Assembly (NCBI RefSeq): GCF_002077135.1
Contig: NZ_LDOS01000002.1
Span: forward strand, 2,009,865 to 2,073,864
From: Metallibacterium scheffleri
Lineage (GTDB): Bacteria > Pseudomonadota > Gammaproteobacteria > Xanthomonadales > Rhodanobacteraceae
Reading direction: 5' to 3'
DNA: 64,000 nucleotides
A program made the position numbers and the translations under genes. Positions within the stretch are counted from its first letter, which is position 1; each line of letters begins with the position of its first letter. Under the pieces are notes generated by a model. The model saw nothing but the letters and a program-made list of their open reading frames with translations, did not search any database and was not told the DNA's origin. This document shows positions 16,517-25,856 of this stretch, in pieces.

Positions 16517-17914
16517 ATGGCCGACATCAAGACATTCCACCTGCCCGACCTCGGTGAAGGCCTGCCCGACGCCACCATCGTCGAGTGGCTGGTGAAGGAG
16601 GGCGCCACGGTGCGCCTGGACGATCCGCTGGTGTCGATGGAAACCGCCAAGGCCGTGGTCGAGGTGCCCTCGCCCTACTCCGGCAAGCTGGCGAAGATGC
16701 ACGGCGGCAACGGCGACGTGATCATCACCGGCGCGGCGCTGGCCGAGTTCGAGATCGACCCCAAACTGCCGCAGCGCGCCGAGGCGCAGTCCACCGGCCA
16801 CCACCATGCGCCAGCTGCGGCTGCCGGCGCGGGCAGCAAGACCGGGCACAACGGCGACACCGTCGTGGCTTCGGATGAAGGCGGCGAGATCAGCAGCGGC
16901 GGCGCCAAACCCGCCGCCGGCGATGCCGGCACCGTGGTCGGCGCCATGCAGAGCTCCGACGCCGTGCATGCCGAACAGGCCGTCAGCGTCGGCGGCGTCA
17001 AGGCCGTGCCCGCGGTGCGCGCGCTGGCGAAAAAACTCGGCGTCGATCTGACCCGCGTCGCGCCCAGCGGCGCCAGCGGCGTGGTCACCATGAACGATGT
17101 CAAGCTGGCCGCGGCCAGCGGCAGCGCGCGCACCGGCGCGGCAGCGGTACGCGCTGTCGCCACCACCGGTCCTGCCGCGGCCACGGTTGCAGCGCCCGCA
17201 GCAGCCACGCGCACCGCACTGTCCGCCGCCGGCAAGCCGATGCGCACCAGTCCGCCGGCCGCACACGCCGGCGTGCTGGGCCAGCCCGAGCAACTCAAGG
17301 GCATGCGCCGCACCATGGCGCGGGTGATGGCCGAGGCGCACGCGCAGATCGTCGCCACCAGCATCGTCGATGATGCCGACCTGCACGCCTGGGAGCCGGG
17401 CAACGACATCACCGTGCGCCTGCTGCGCGCGCTGGTCGCCGCATGCAAGACCGTGCCCGCGCTCAACGCCTGGTTCGATGGCGCCAACCTGACCCGCACC
17501 CTGCATCCGCACGTCGACATCGGCCTCGCCGTGGACACCGACGACGGTTTGTTCGTGCCGGCGCTGCGCAACGCCGACCGGCTCGACGCCGCCGGCCTGC
17601 GCGCCGCGGTCAACCGCGCCCGCGCCGAGGTGATGGACCGCTCCATCGCGGCCTCCGAACTGAGCGGCTACACCATCATGCTGTCCAACTTCGGCATGTT
17701 CGCCGGCCGCTATGCCACGCCGGTGGTGGTGCCGCCGTGCGTGGCCATCCTCGGCGCCGGCAAGCTGCACCACGTCACCGTGCCGGTGCTGGGCGGCTTC
17801 GAGGCGCACCGCGTCATGCCGCTGTCGCTGACCTTCGACCATCGCGCCGCCACCGGCGGCGAGGCCGCGCGCTTCCTCAGGGCGGTCATCGACGACCTCG
17901 CGCTGCCGCGCTGA
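16517..17914 (+). CDS. pdhC: 2-oxoacid dehydrogenase E2, dihydrolipoamide acyltransferase
   Basis: Core acyltransferase of the complex, 465 residues. One N-terminal lipoyl domain (about 1-80) has the modified Lys45 in METAKAVVEV, with Ala where Asp is usual. A long Ala/Gly-rich linker leads to the peripheral subunit-binding domain (about 162-197, VPAVRALAKKLGVDL) and then the catalytic domain ending with His442 in DHRAATGGEAARF. No E3 (lipoamide dehydrogenase) gene lies in the window, so E3 must be supplied from elsewhere. It converges with the lipoprotein gene 30 bases away. Confidence 0.93.
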   Translation: MADIKTFHLPDLGEGLPDATIVEWLVKEGATVRLDDPLVSMETAKAVVEVPSPYSGKLAKMHGGNGDVIITGAALAEFEIDPKLPQRAEAQSTGHHHAPAAAAGAGSKTGHNGDTVVASDEGGEISSGGAKPAAGDAGTVVGAMQSSDAVHAEQAVSVGGVKAVPAVRALAKKLGVDLTRVAPSGASGVVTMNDVKLAAASGSARTGAAAVRAVATTGPAAATVAAPAAATRTALSAAGKPMRTSPPAAHAGVLGQPEQLKGMRRTMARVMAEAHAQIVATSIVDDADLHAWEPGNDITVRLLRALVAACKTVPALNAWFDGANLTRTLHPHVDIGLAVDTDDGLFVPALRNADRLDAAGLRAAVNRARAEVMDRSIAASELSGYTIMLSNFGMFAGRYATPVVVPPCVAILGAGKLHHVTVPVLGGFEAHRVMPLSLTFDHRAATGGEAARFLRAVIDDLALPR

Positions 17915-17944
17915 GCAGCGCGCGGTGACGCGTGCAGCGCGTGA

Positions 17945-18505
17945 TCACGACTCGGGCGGCGGGTCGGATTTGCGGCAGGCCGCGACGCGCTGCCCGGCCT
18001 GTGCCTGCAGCGCCGCGTCGCGCTGCACGCGCGCGACCTCGACCAGCGTCTGCCAGCCACGCGCGCACAGGGCGCCAAAGCGCGGGCCGCGCCGCAAGGC
18101 CTGCCGCGCCAACTGCTGCGCCAGCGTCCAGTCGCCCTGCGCCAGCGCCATTTCGGCGCGCGCCTGCAGCAGGTCGGGCGCGTGCGGCTCGAACCGCAAC
18201 GCGCGATCCAGCAGCCGCGCCGCAGCCGTGTAGTCACCCTGCGCCGCGGCTGCGTCTGCCTGCGTCACCAGCGCGGTGACCCCGGGCGAACGCAACGGGT
18301 GCACCTGCAACACCGAGTTGTCGTGCGCGCCGGCCCGGCGCACCGCCGCCAGCAGCGCGGCAGGGTCGGACACGGATGCAGTGCGCGGCGGCGCAGTCGG
18401 TGTTGCGCACGCCGCCAGCAGCAGCGTGACGCCCGCGACCGCGATCAGCCGCTGCTGGCGGGCGCCGGGCCTTGCAGCCAGTGCTTGAATTGGTCGAACA
18501 GACAT
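17945..18505 (-). CDS. TPR-like lipoprotein downstream of mrcB
   Basis: A 186-residue protein with a signal peptide ending in the lipobox LLLAAC (Cys about residue 34), so it should be lipid-anchored. The middle (ADAAAAQGDYTAAARLL and ALAQGDWTLAQQLA) reads as one or two TPR-like helix pairs. Its only good start lies inside the end of mrcB, giving a 61-base overlap in another frame. The position suggests a partner of PBP1b in cell-wall growth, perhaps analogous to an outer-membrane activator, but no LpoB similarity is visible. Confidence 0.75.
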   Translation of the reverse strand: MSVRPIQALAARPGARQQRLIAVAGVTLLLAACATPTAPPRTASVSDPAALLAAVRRAGAHDNSVLQVHPLRSPGVTALVTQADAAAAQGDYTAAARLLDRALRFEPHAPDLLQARAEMALAQGDWTLAQQLARQALRRGPRFGALCARGWQTLVEVARVQRDAALQAQAGQRVAACRKSDPPPES

Positions 18506-20739
18506 GAGTCTTCCTCGGTGGGTGTGTAGCCTGCGATGAACGGCAGTTGGCGCGCGCCGCTGCACACGGCGGAAGTGCGGTGGCCGGTCGCGGGATTGAT
18601 CCAGACCATGTCCAGACCGGGCATCGACGCGGCCGGCAGCGGCCGCGTGGGCAGACGCTGGAACAGGCGCATCCACACCGGCAGCGCGCCGGTGGCGCCC
18701 CACAACGGGGTCGGCTCGTTGTCATCACGGCCAACCCAGACCACGGCCAGATCGCTGCCGGTATAGCCGGCGAACCAGGCGTCGCGCTGGTTCTCGCTGG
18801 TGCCGGTTTTCCCCGCGGCGTCGAGCACACCCAGCGGCGAGGCGCCCAGCGCGCGCGCGGTGCCCTCACGCGGCACCTGCTGCAGCGCCCAGGTGAGCAG
18901 GCGCACCGCGCTCTGGTATTCGGGTTTCACCGTCGCGCTGTCATAGCGCTTGAGCAGCTTGCCATCGGCGTCGAGCACGCCGCGCACCGCACGCAGCGGT
19001 TCGGCACGGCCATCGCTGGCCAGGAACTGGTACAGCTCGGCCAGCTCATAAGGCGAGAAATCCTGTGCGCCCAGCAGCAGCGACGGATCCGGATTGATCG
19101 GCACCGACAGGCCGAACGACGTGATGAAGCGATGGATGCGCGCCAGCCCCACGGCCATGCCCAGATGCACCGTGGCCTGGTTGTACGAGTGCGCCAGCGC
19201 ATCGACCAGCAGCGTCGGACCGTGGCTGATGTGGTCGTCGTTGCGCGGTGTCCAACTGCGGCCGCCGGACAGCGGCACGGTGATCGGTTCATCGTCCAGC
19301 ACGCTGGCCAGCGACCACTGTTGCGGCTGCGCCAGCGCCACCAGATAGACGAAGGGCTTGATCGTGGAGCCGATCTGGCGGCGCGCATCCAGCGCACGGT
19401 TGAAGCCGGGCACGCCGGCATCGCGCCCGCCGACCAGCGCGCGCACCGCGCCGGTGCGCGCATCGGTCACCACCACCGCGCCCTGCAACGCCTCGCCGCG
19501 CGGACCGAAGCCGTCGAGGGTCGCGTCCAGCGCCGCCTCGGCGTCGAGCTGCGCGGCCGGATCCAGCGTGGTGTACACCGCCAGCGCGCCGGCGCGCAGG
19601 CGCTGCGCGCTGAAATCCTGCCGCAACTGGCGCCGCACCAGATCCATGAACGCCGGAAAGCGGTCGCGCGGCAGCCGCGGCACCGGCGTCACCCCCAGCG
19701 GCGCGGCCAGCGCATACGCCAGCATCGGCCGCGTGATCAGGCCGGTCTGCTGGAACTCGTGCAGCACCACATTGCGCCGCTGCAACGCGCGCTCGGGATA
19801 CCGGCGCGGATCGTAATAGCTCGGCCCGCGCACCAGACCCACCAGCAGCGCGATCTCCTGCGGGCGCAGCGCGCTCAGCGGCCGCCCGAACCAGTAGCGG
19901 CTGCCGGCGGCGAAGCCATGGATGGCCTGACCACCCTGCTGGCCCAGGTAAACCTCGTTCATGTAGGCATCGAGGATGCGCCCGCGGCTGTAGTGCGCGG
20001 TGATCAGCACCGAAATCAGCGCCTCGTTGAGCTTGCGCACCAGCGTGCGGCTGCGGTCCAGAAACAGATTGCGCACCAGTTGCTGGGTCAGCGTGGAACC
20101 GCCCTGCGCCAAGCTGCCGGAGCGCACGTCGGCCAGCATCGCGCGCGCGATGCCGCTGAAATCGATGCCGATGTGGTTGTTGAAATCACGGTCCTCTACC
20201 GCCTGCAATCCGGTGACCAGCAACGGCGGCAACTGCCGCAGGTGCACCACTTCGCGCTCTTCTTGATGCGCGCCGTACAGCGTGGCGATGCGCGCCGGAT
20301 CGAGATGCCAGGCCGCCAGCGGGCGCTGCGCGGTCGTGTCGAACAGACTCTGCACCTGATCGCCGGCCAGGGTCACGCGCACGCGTCGCGGCAGCTCGCC
20401 GCCAGTCGGATCGGCGTAACCGCGCGAGGCGATCACGAAGCTGGCGCCGCTTTCGTTCCAGGTGCCGGGCACGCGCGCGTCCTGGCTGGGCGTGTAATCG
20501 GCGAAGCGCAATTCCTGGCGCAGCGTGGCCGCGTTCATCGGCGTGCCCGCGGCCAGCGCCAGCGGCCGCGCGTACACGCGCGTCGGCTGCGAGAACTCCA
20601 GATCACCAAAACGCTGCGCCACGCGCTGGTTCAGCACCCAGGTGTACGGGCCGCCGAAGCCAAGCAGCAGGCCGAGGCCCAGCCAGAACGGCCAGCGCAG
20701 CAGTGCCCACCACGGGCGCAGGCGTTCACGGACAGTCAT
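18445..20739 (-). CDS. mrcB: penicillin-binding protein 1B, bifunctional
   Basis: Class A peptidoglycan synthase, 764 residues. It has a membrane anchor at about 14-29 and a UB2H-like region. The GT51 glycosyltransferase domain has catalytic Glu182 in AVEDRDFNNHIG and GGSTLTQQLVRN at 213-224. The transpeptidase domain has all three motifs: the Ser458-x-x-Lys461 box (GSTIKPF), SYN at 518-520 and KTGT at 644-647. It polymerises lipid II and cross-links strands in the periplasm. The 3' end overlaps the lipoprotein gene by 61 bases. Confidence 0.96.
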   Translation of the reverse strand: MTVRERLRPWWALLRWPFWLGLGLLLGFGGPYTWVLNQRVAQRFGDLEFSQPTRVYARPLALAAGTPMNAATLRQELRFADYTPSQDARVPGTWNESGASFVIASRGYADPTGGELPRRVRVTLAGDQVQSLFDTTAQRPLAAWHLDPARIATLYGAHQEEREVVHLRQLPPLLVTGLQAVEDRDFNNHIGIDFSGIARAMLADVRSGSLAQGGSTLTQQLVRNLFLDRSRTLVRKLNEALISVLITAHYSRGRILDAYMNEVYLGQQGGQAIHGFAAGSRYWFGRPLSALRPQEIALLVGLVRGPSYYDPRRYPERALQRRNVVLHEFQQTGLITRPMLAYALAAPLGVTPVPRLPRDRFPAFMDLVRRQLRQDFSAQRLRAGALAVYTTLDPAAQLDAEAALDATLDGFGPRGEALQGAVVVTDARTGAVRALVGGRDAGVPGFNRALDARRQIGSTIKPFVYLVALAQPQQWSLASVLDDEPITVPLSGGRSWTPRNDDHISHGPTLLVDALAHSYNQATVHLGMAVGLARIHRFITSFGLSVPINPDPSLLLGAQDFSPYELAELYQFLASDGRAEPLRAVRGVLDADGKLLKRYDSATVKPEYQSAVRLLTWALQQVPREGTARALGASPLGVLDAAGKTGTSENQRDAWFAGYTGSDLAVVWVGRDDNEPTPLWGATGALPVWMRLFQRLPTRPLPAASMPGLDMVWINPATGHRTSAVCSGARQLPFIAGYTPTEEDSCLFDQFKHWLQGPAPASSG

Positions 20740-20814
20740 GCGTGCGATTCACCTCGAAAGACGCGCACCGGGCGCGGCGCGCAAGGCCGCATCCTCGCAT
20801 CCCGGCGCGCAGGC

Positions 20815-21648
20815 TCAAAGTCCCCAGCAGCGTGCATCAGGACGAAACGCGCGCGGGGTCACACCCAGCGCGGCCACGGCCGGCGCGTTGTCGGCGATCA
20901 GATCCCGATCCAGCCGCGCGATCGGTCCACGCAGGACCGGATGCAGCGCGGCCGCGACCAGCAGCGCGCGCGGCAGCGGCACGCCCAGCGTGGCGAACGG
21001 CAGGCTGGCGCGCACGCGCGCGAACATCTGCGCGGCGCTCAGGCGCTCGCCACCACCGAACTCGAGCACGGCATCCAGCGCTTGCGCGCGCAGGGCCGCG
21101 GCCAGCAGCGCACGTGCCACGTCCGCCGCGTGCACCGGCTGCCGCAGGCCCGCGCCGCGCGGCAACGGAAACAGGCGCGTGCGCTGCGCGCGCCGCACCA
21201 GCGGGGTCAGACTGCGATCCCGGCCGACGCCATAGATCAATGTCGGCCGCAGTACGGTCCAGCCGACACCGCGCTGCGCGCAGACTTGCGCCAGGGTCTG
21301 CTCGGCGCCGCGCAGACACGCGGCCAGCGCGCGCTCGGCCGCCAGCGGCGAGTCCTGCTTGCTGAGCGCGCTCATCGAGCTGGTCGCCAGCACGCGTGCG
21401 CCCGCTGCCAGCGGCGCCGCGGGCAGCCACGCCGCCAGTGCGTCCAGCGGCCCGGCGCTGAATACGTAATGCAGTTCCGGCAGCGGCGGCAGCGGCGCGG
21501 GCAGGCCAGCTTGCAGCCAACGCACGCCAGCCGGCGCGCCACGCGCGGGCTGGCGGCTCAAGGCCAGCACCTCGATACCCTCGGCCTGCAGCAACGGCAG
21601 CAGGCAGTGCCCGATCTGGCTGCTGGCACCCAGCACCAGTGCGATCAT
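20815..21648 (-). CDS. NAD(P)-dependent epimerase/dehydratase family protein
   Basis: A 277-residue extended SDR-like protein. The N-terminal nucleotide-binding motif is LGASSQIGHCL (GxxxxIG), and LRPTLIYGVGRDRSLTPL is the conserved mid-domain segment of the NAD-dependent epimerase/NmrA-like group. The catalytic YxxxK tyrosine is not obvious, so it may be an atypical or sensor-type member. The substrate is unknown. It sits between mrcB and the repeat-containing membrane protein on the same strand. Confidence 0.8.
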   Translation of the reverse strand: MIALVLGASSQIGHCLLPLLQAEGIEVLALSRQPARGAPAGVRWLQAGLPAPLPPLPELHYVFSAGPLDALAAWLPAAPLAAGARVLATSSMSALSKQDSPLAAERALAACLRGAEQTLAQVCAQRGVGWTVLRPTLIYGVGRDRSLTPLVRRAQRTRLFPLPRGAGLRQPVHAADVARALLAAALRAQALDAVLEFGGGERLSAAQMFARVRASLPFATLGVPLPRALLVAAALHPVLRGPIARLDRDLIADNAPAVAALGVTPRAFRPDARCWGL

Positions 21649-21699
21649 GTACGGGCTCCGCGCGCGCGCCAGGCAGTCGTTGCATCACCACCCGCGCCT

Positions 21700-21735
21700 G
21701 CGCCGGGAGCAGGCTCCGCGCGGGAATGCCGGATC
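21700..21735. repeat. fragment of the dispersed hairpin repeat
   Basis: The stretch around GAGCAGGCTCCGCGCGGGAA matches, with a few changes, the right part of the larger repeat copy at 51.8-51.95 kb (GGCAGGCTCTGCGCGGGGAT). It looks like a partial copy in the 111-base gap before the epimerase-like gene. Confidence 0.45.
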
Positions 21736-21759
21736 GGCGTCGTGGCCGGCACGCGCGGA

Positions 21760-23442
21760 TCAGCCGCCACCGAGACCCTGCGTCAGCGCCTGCACGCGCG
21801 CATCATCGGGTGCCCAGCGCTGGGCCTGGGCCAGCGCGCTGCGCGCGGCGGCGTGGTCGCCGCGCGCCAGGTCGCGATTGGCCAGATCCAGCCACGCCGT
21901 ACCCAGGGCATGCTGGAAGCGCGCCACACCGGCGGAGCCGGGCGCGAGCTGCGCGTAGTTCTGCAGCATGACGGCGGCGCGCTCGAGCTGCCCGTCGTGC
22001 AGGGCTTGCGCCGTGGCATTCGCCGCCAATTGCGGCAGCGCCTGCAAACCTGCACGCGCGGCATGGCTGGTGCCGTCGAGATTCAAGGCCTGCCGATACA
22101 GATCGAAGGCGCTGGCACCCGGCGGCAGCAGAAAATCTCCGCGCGCGGCCGCCGCTTGCGCGCGCTGCACCAGCGCCAGTGCCTGCTGGCGCTGCGCCGG
22201 CGGCACCGCAGCCGGTGCCAGCCGGCCGGGTTGCGCGGGTTGCGCGGACGCCTGGGCCCGCGCATGCGCAAGGCGCGCGCGCGCCGCGGCCAGCTCGACC
22301 GAGTGTGGAGTCAGCGTGGCGGCCTGATCAAGCAACTGGCGCGCGGCGCCGAAATCGCCGGCATCCGCCTGCGCATGCGCCTGCACCATCAGCGCCGTGG
22401 CGACATGCGCCAAACCGGCCTGCGCCACGCTGTTGCCAGGATCGGCTTGCAGCACCTGCTGATAAAGATCGAGTGCGCTGGCGCCGGCCGGCGTGGTGAT
22501 GTGTCCCGCGGCGATCAGGCTGGCGGCCGCGGCCAGTTTTTGCGTCAACGCCTGCTGCGCGGCGCGCGCGCTGCTAGCCAGCTCGGCCTGCAGCGCGGGC
22601 AGATCGGCCTGCGACGGCATCAGCGTCGCGATCTGCTGCACCTGCCGCCGCGCGCCGTTGATGTCGCCGCTGGCCAGCGCCTGACGCGCCTGTCTGGCCA
22701 GCGCTGAGGCGACCTGATCCAGTCCATGCCGCGCCACGGCATTGCCGGGGTCGGCCTGCAGCACCTGCAGATACCAGCCCGCGGCGCTGCCGGCACCGGT
22801 CAGGCGCCCCGTCGCGTAGGCCTGCTGCGCCTGTGCGACCAGATCGGCGAGCCGCACGCCCTGCGCGCGCTGACGCGCCAGTTGCTGCTGCAGCGTGGTC
22901 AACTCGGTGCCGCCCCCGAGCAGCGCGTATGCCTGCTTCAAGGCGACGTCCGCGGCGGCCAACCGATGCTCGGCCAGCGCGGCCTTCGCGCGCATCAGCT
23001 CGGCTTGCCCCACCGCCTGCAAACCTGCCAGCGCACGCGAGTTGTCGCCACTGATCTGCGCCGCATGCTGGTAAAACTGGCGCGCGCCAGGCGGATGCCT
23101 GTCGCCCAGATGGCCTTGGGCCAGCGCGCGATCGCCCTGGTCCAGCAGATGATCGAGTTGCGGGCTGGGCAACAGTTGCGCGAACCAGGCACGGTGCTGC
23201 GCGATCAACAGCAGGCCGAGCAGCAGCAGCATTGCCAGCAGCAGCCAGCGCAACCAAGGCTTGCCGCGCGGGCGTTGCGGCGCACGCGCCGGGCGCGTGG
23301 CGCCAGCGCCTGGCAGACGCGGCTCGGCGCGAAAATGCGGCAGGCCATCCGGCGCCGGCGGCGCGCGCCTGGGCGCATCCAGCGGGCCGAGGCTTGGCTC
23401 GATGCGCGTGGGCGCGGCAGGACGGACTTCGCGTATGGGCAT
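21760..23442 (-). CDS. single-pass membrane protein with four tandem TPR-like repeats
   Basis: A protein of 560 residues from the ATG at 23442 (a TTG nine codons upstream is possible). It has a Pro/Arg-rich cytoplasmic N-terminus, one membrane helix at about 64-81, then a periplasmic region of four repeats of about 95 residues (about 95-191, 197-289, 299-393, 419-513). Each repeat contains a LYQQVLQADPGNSVAQAGL-like helix pair followed by a second helical pair ending in a PxxxxLxxLxxxL segment. I do not recognise a named family. The neighbours relA and mrcB suggest an envelope or stress role, which is inference. Confidence 0.72.
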   Translation of the reverse strand: MPIREVRPAAPTRIEPSLGPLDAPRRAPPAPDGLPHFRAEPRLPGAGATRPARAPQRPRGKPWLRWLLLAMLLLLGLLLIAQHRAWFAQLLPSPQLDHLLDQGDRALAQGHLGDRHPPGARQFYQHAAQISGDNSRALAGLQAVGQAELMRAKAALAEHRLAAADVALKQAYALLGGGTELTTLQQQLARQRAQGVRLADLVAQAQQAYATGRLTGAGSAAGWYLQVLQADPGNAVARHGLDQVASALARQARQALASGDINGARRQVQQIATLMPSQADLPALQAELASSARAAQQALTQKLAAAASLIAAGHITTPAGASALDLYQQVLQADPGNSVAQAGLAHVATALMVQAHAQADAGDFGAARQLLDQAATLTPHSVELAAARARLAHARAQASAQPAQPGRLAPAAVPPAQRQQALALVQRAQAAAARGDFLLPPGASAFDLYRQALNLDGTSHAARAGLQALPQLAANATAQALHDGQLERAAVMLQNYAQLAPGSAGVARFQHALGTAWLDLANRDLARGDHAAARSALAQAQRWAPDDARVQALTQGLGGG

Positions 23443-23514
23443 GGCAATCGGCGCTGGGGGTGCGCGCAATCTAGCACCGCGCCGTGCTGTCGCCCGCGCG
23501 GTGACCGTATGAAT

Positions 23515-25641
23515 TCAGCCGGCGGCCAGTCGCCGCGCCTCGCGCACGTTGGGCAGGGCCGACAGACGTGCCAGCAATTGCCCGAGCTGGGCGAAGTCGC
23601 GCACGCGCAGGCTGTAGCGCATGTGCATTTCGCCGCTGTCGGCCAGGCGCTGTGAGCTGGACGCGAGAATGCTGACGCCGGACTGGGTGATGGCGCTGGT
23701 CACGTCCTTGAGCAAATCCTTGCGCTCGTAACCCAGCACCACGATGTCGGCCTGATAGGCCGCGGCCGGCGCCTGCCCCCATGCCACCTGGATGATGCGC
23801 TCGGGCTCGCGCGCCCGCAGGCGCGCCAGACTAGGGCAATCGGCGCGATGCACCGACACGCCGCGCCCGCGCGTGACGTAACCCAGCACCGCATCGCCCG
23901 GCAGCGGCTGGCAGCAACGCGCCAGTTGCAGCAGCAGATTGCCGACGCCCTCGATGGTGAGCGCGCCCGGTGCGCCACGCACGCGTGGCGCGCCCGGCGC
24001 CCTTGGTACGGGCGCGGCGGGCGCGGCGGGCGGCGCATGCAGTTCGTGCAGCGCGCGCGCCAGCTGGCCTGGACCGACCTCGCCCAGTGCCAATGCTTCG
24101 AACAATTCGTCCTGCGTCTGCAACGCCAGGCGCGACGGCAACAGGTCGAGATTCAGCGCCGGCAGCGCCAGCCGGCGCATTTCCCGCTCCAGCACGACGC
24201 GCCCGGCCTCGAGGTTAGCCGTGTGCTCGACGCGGCGGAACCACGCGCGCACTTTCTCGCGCGCGCGTCCGGTGTGCAGATAACCATGCTGCGGCGACAA
24301 CCAGTCGCGGCTGGGCTGCGCCAGTTTGCCGGTGAGGATCTCGATGCGATCGCCACTGCCGGGCTGGTGCGTCAAGGGCACGATGCGGCCGTTGACCTTG
24401 GCACCGCGGCAGCGATGTCCGACCTCGGTATGCACGTGGTAGGCGAAATCCAGCACGCTGGCACCGCGGGGCAGATCCATCACCTCGCCCTTGGGAGTGA
24501 GCACGTAAATGCGCTCTTCGAGCAGATCGGTGCGAAACGCCTCGACCAGTGCGCCGTCATCCTCGCTGCGGTTCTCCAGCAGGCTTCGCATCCACGCGAT
24601 GCGCGCCTCGAAGGCCGTGTCACCGCCGCCGCCTTCCTTGTAGCGCCAGTGCGCGGCCACGCCCAGCTCCGCGGCGCGGTGCATCTCGGCAGTGCGGATC
24701 TGCACCTCCAGCGCGCGCCCCTGCGGACCGATCACTGCGGTGTGCAGCGAGCGATAGCCGTTTGGCTTGGGTCGCGCGATGTAATCGTCGAACTCGCTTG
24801 GGACCGGCGCCCACAGTTGATGCACCACGCCCAATGCGGCGTAGCAGGCGGGCACATCGTCCACCATCACGCGCAGCGCGCGGATGTCATAGAGATCGGA
24901 GAACCCGACCTCCTTGCGCTGCATTTTTTTCCAGATCGAATAGATGTGCTTGGGACGCCCGACAACCTCGGCGCGTACGCCCGCTTCGCGCAGCGCCACT
25001 TCGAGCTGCGCGCGCGCGACCTTGATCCACTGCTCGCGATCATCGCGGCGCTCGTCGAGTAGGTGCGCGATGCGCTTGTAAGTGTCCGGTTCGCGATAGC
25101 GGAACGCCAGATCCTCAAGCTCCCACTTCACCTGCCAGATGCCCAGACGATTGGCCAGCGGCGCGTGCAGGTCGGCGGTCTGCCGCGCCAGCGCCAGCCG
25201 CGCCGGCTCCGCCAGGCGCGCCGCGGCGCGCAGTTCGGCCAACTGCCGGGCAAGCAGGATGAACACCACGCGCAGATCGCGCACCATCGCCAGCAACAAG
25301 CGCCGCAGGCCTTCCGTGTGTTCGTGCGCCGGCGCATCGGCGTGCAGGGAAAACACTTTCGCGGCCGCCTGCTGGCCATCGACCAGGCGCCGCAGCACGT
25401 CGGACTGGCGCGCCGCCGCGTCCTGCCAGGCCGCCGGCACGCGGCACGCGAGGTCGTACCACAGTGCCGCGGCCAGGGTTTCCGGATCGGCATCCAGCGG
25501 CGCAAGAATCTCCAGCATTTCCGCCGACTGCGCGGGTACGCCGCCATGCTCCTGCCACGCCGCGCACACGGCTTGCAGCGGCGCTGGCGCGGACGCGTCG
25601 CAGCAGCGTGACGGCGATGCAGCGGTGGTCTCGGTGCGCAT
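23515..25641 (-). CDS. relA: (p)ppGpp synthetase RelA
   Basis: Ribosome-associated stringent-response enzyme, 708 residues. The N-terminal hydrolase domain is degenerate: the HD pair is Tyr62-Asp63 (LWYDLA), as expected for a RelA-type, hydrolase-inactive enzyme. The synthetase domain shows RPKHIYSIWKKM (about 229-240) and the acidic EFDD at 283-286 typical of RelA rather than the RxKD of SpoT. A TGS domain (VLTPKGEVMDLPRGAS) and a C-terminal ACT domain follow. The start has no ribosome site but a TAAGCT hexamer six bases upstream. Confidence 0.95.
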   Translation of the reverse strand: MRTETTAASPSRCCDASAPAPLQAVCAAWQEHGGVPAQSAEMLEILAPLDADPETLAAALWYDLACRVPAAWQDAAARQSDVLRRLVDGQQAAAKVFSLHADAPAHEHTEGLRRLLLAMVRDLRVVFILLARQLAELRAAARLAEPARLALARQTADLHAPLANRLGIWQVKWELEDLAFRYREPDTYKRIAHLLDERRDDREQWIKVARAQLEVALREAGVRAEVVGRPKHIYSIWKKMQRKEVGFSDLYDIRALRVMVDDVPACYAALGVVHQLWAPVPSEFDDYIARPKPNGYRSLHTAVIGPQGRALEVQIRTAEMHRAAELGVAAHWRYKEGGGGDTAFEARIAWMRSLLENRSEDDGALVEAFRTDLLEERIYVLTPKGEVMDLPRGASVLDFAYHVHTEVGHRCRGAKVNGRIVPLTHQPGSGDRIEILTGKLAQPSRDWLSPQHGYLHTGRAREKVRAWFRRVEHTANLEAGRVVLEREMRRLALPALNLDLLPSRLALQTQDELFEALALGEVGPGQLARALHELHAPPAAPAAPVPRAPGAPRVRGAPGALTIEGVGNLLLQLARCCQPLPGDAVLGYVTRGRGVSVHRADCPSLARLRAREPERIIQVAWGQAPAAAYQADIVVLGYERKDLLKDVTSAITQSGVSILASSSQRLADSGEMHMRYSLRVRDFAQLGQLLARLSALPNVREARRLAAG

Positions 25642-25653
25642 GTCTGCAGCTTA
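25641..25653 (-). promoter_or_regulatory. -10-like TAAGCT six bases before the relA start
   Basis: On the minus strand TAAGCT (25653-25648) is followed by six bases and the relA ATG (25641-25639). With a normal -10 to start-site distance, transcription would begin at the A of the ATG, giving a leaderless mRNA. The hexamer is a weak -10 match and no -35 is clear; four other genes here show the same geometry. Confidence 0.35.
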
Positions 25654-25693
25654 GCGCGCGCATGCTCGGGTAGCGGCAGGACTGCGGCATCCT

Positions 25694-25856
25694 GCAGCCT
25701 GTCGGACTTTGCTCGGCCGGGCTGCGAATCCGTCGGCGCGGTCCGCATTTCCGCCGCTGCCTGGCCCATGGAACCGCCACGCGCCGGCGCAGCGTCGAAA
25801 ATCCGTCCTCGCGCAGCCCGAATGCCCGCCTCGACCAGCAAAGCCCGACAGGCTGC
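25694..25856. repeat. dispersed inverted-repeat element, copy A
   Basis: A 163-base element whose ends are inverted repeats: the left end is GCAGCCTGTCGGACTTTGC, and the right end in reverse complement is GCAGCCTGTCGGGCTTTGC (one mismatch in 19). A second copy in the same orientation lies at 53446-53604; shared interior landmarks include GAATCCGTC and GTCGAAAATCCGTCCTCGCG. It fills the gap between the divergent relA and the small secreted-protein gene. It is non-coding, with a MITE-like structure. Confidence 0.8.

Noticed and set aside
18547-22707. Very long open frame (1386 codons) on the plus strand opposite mrcB and the repeat protein
   Set aside because: It is Arg/Gln/His-rich low-complexity sequence, antisense to well-supported genes; long antisense frames are expected in GC-rich DNA with strong third-position bias.
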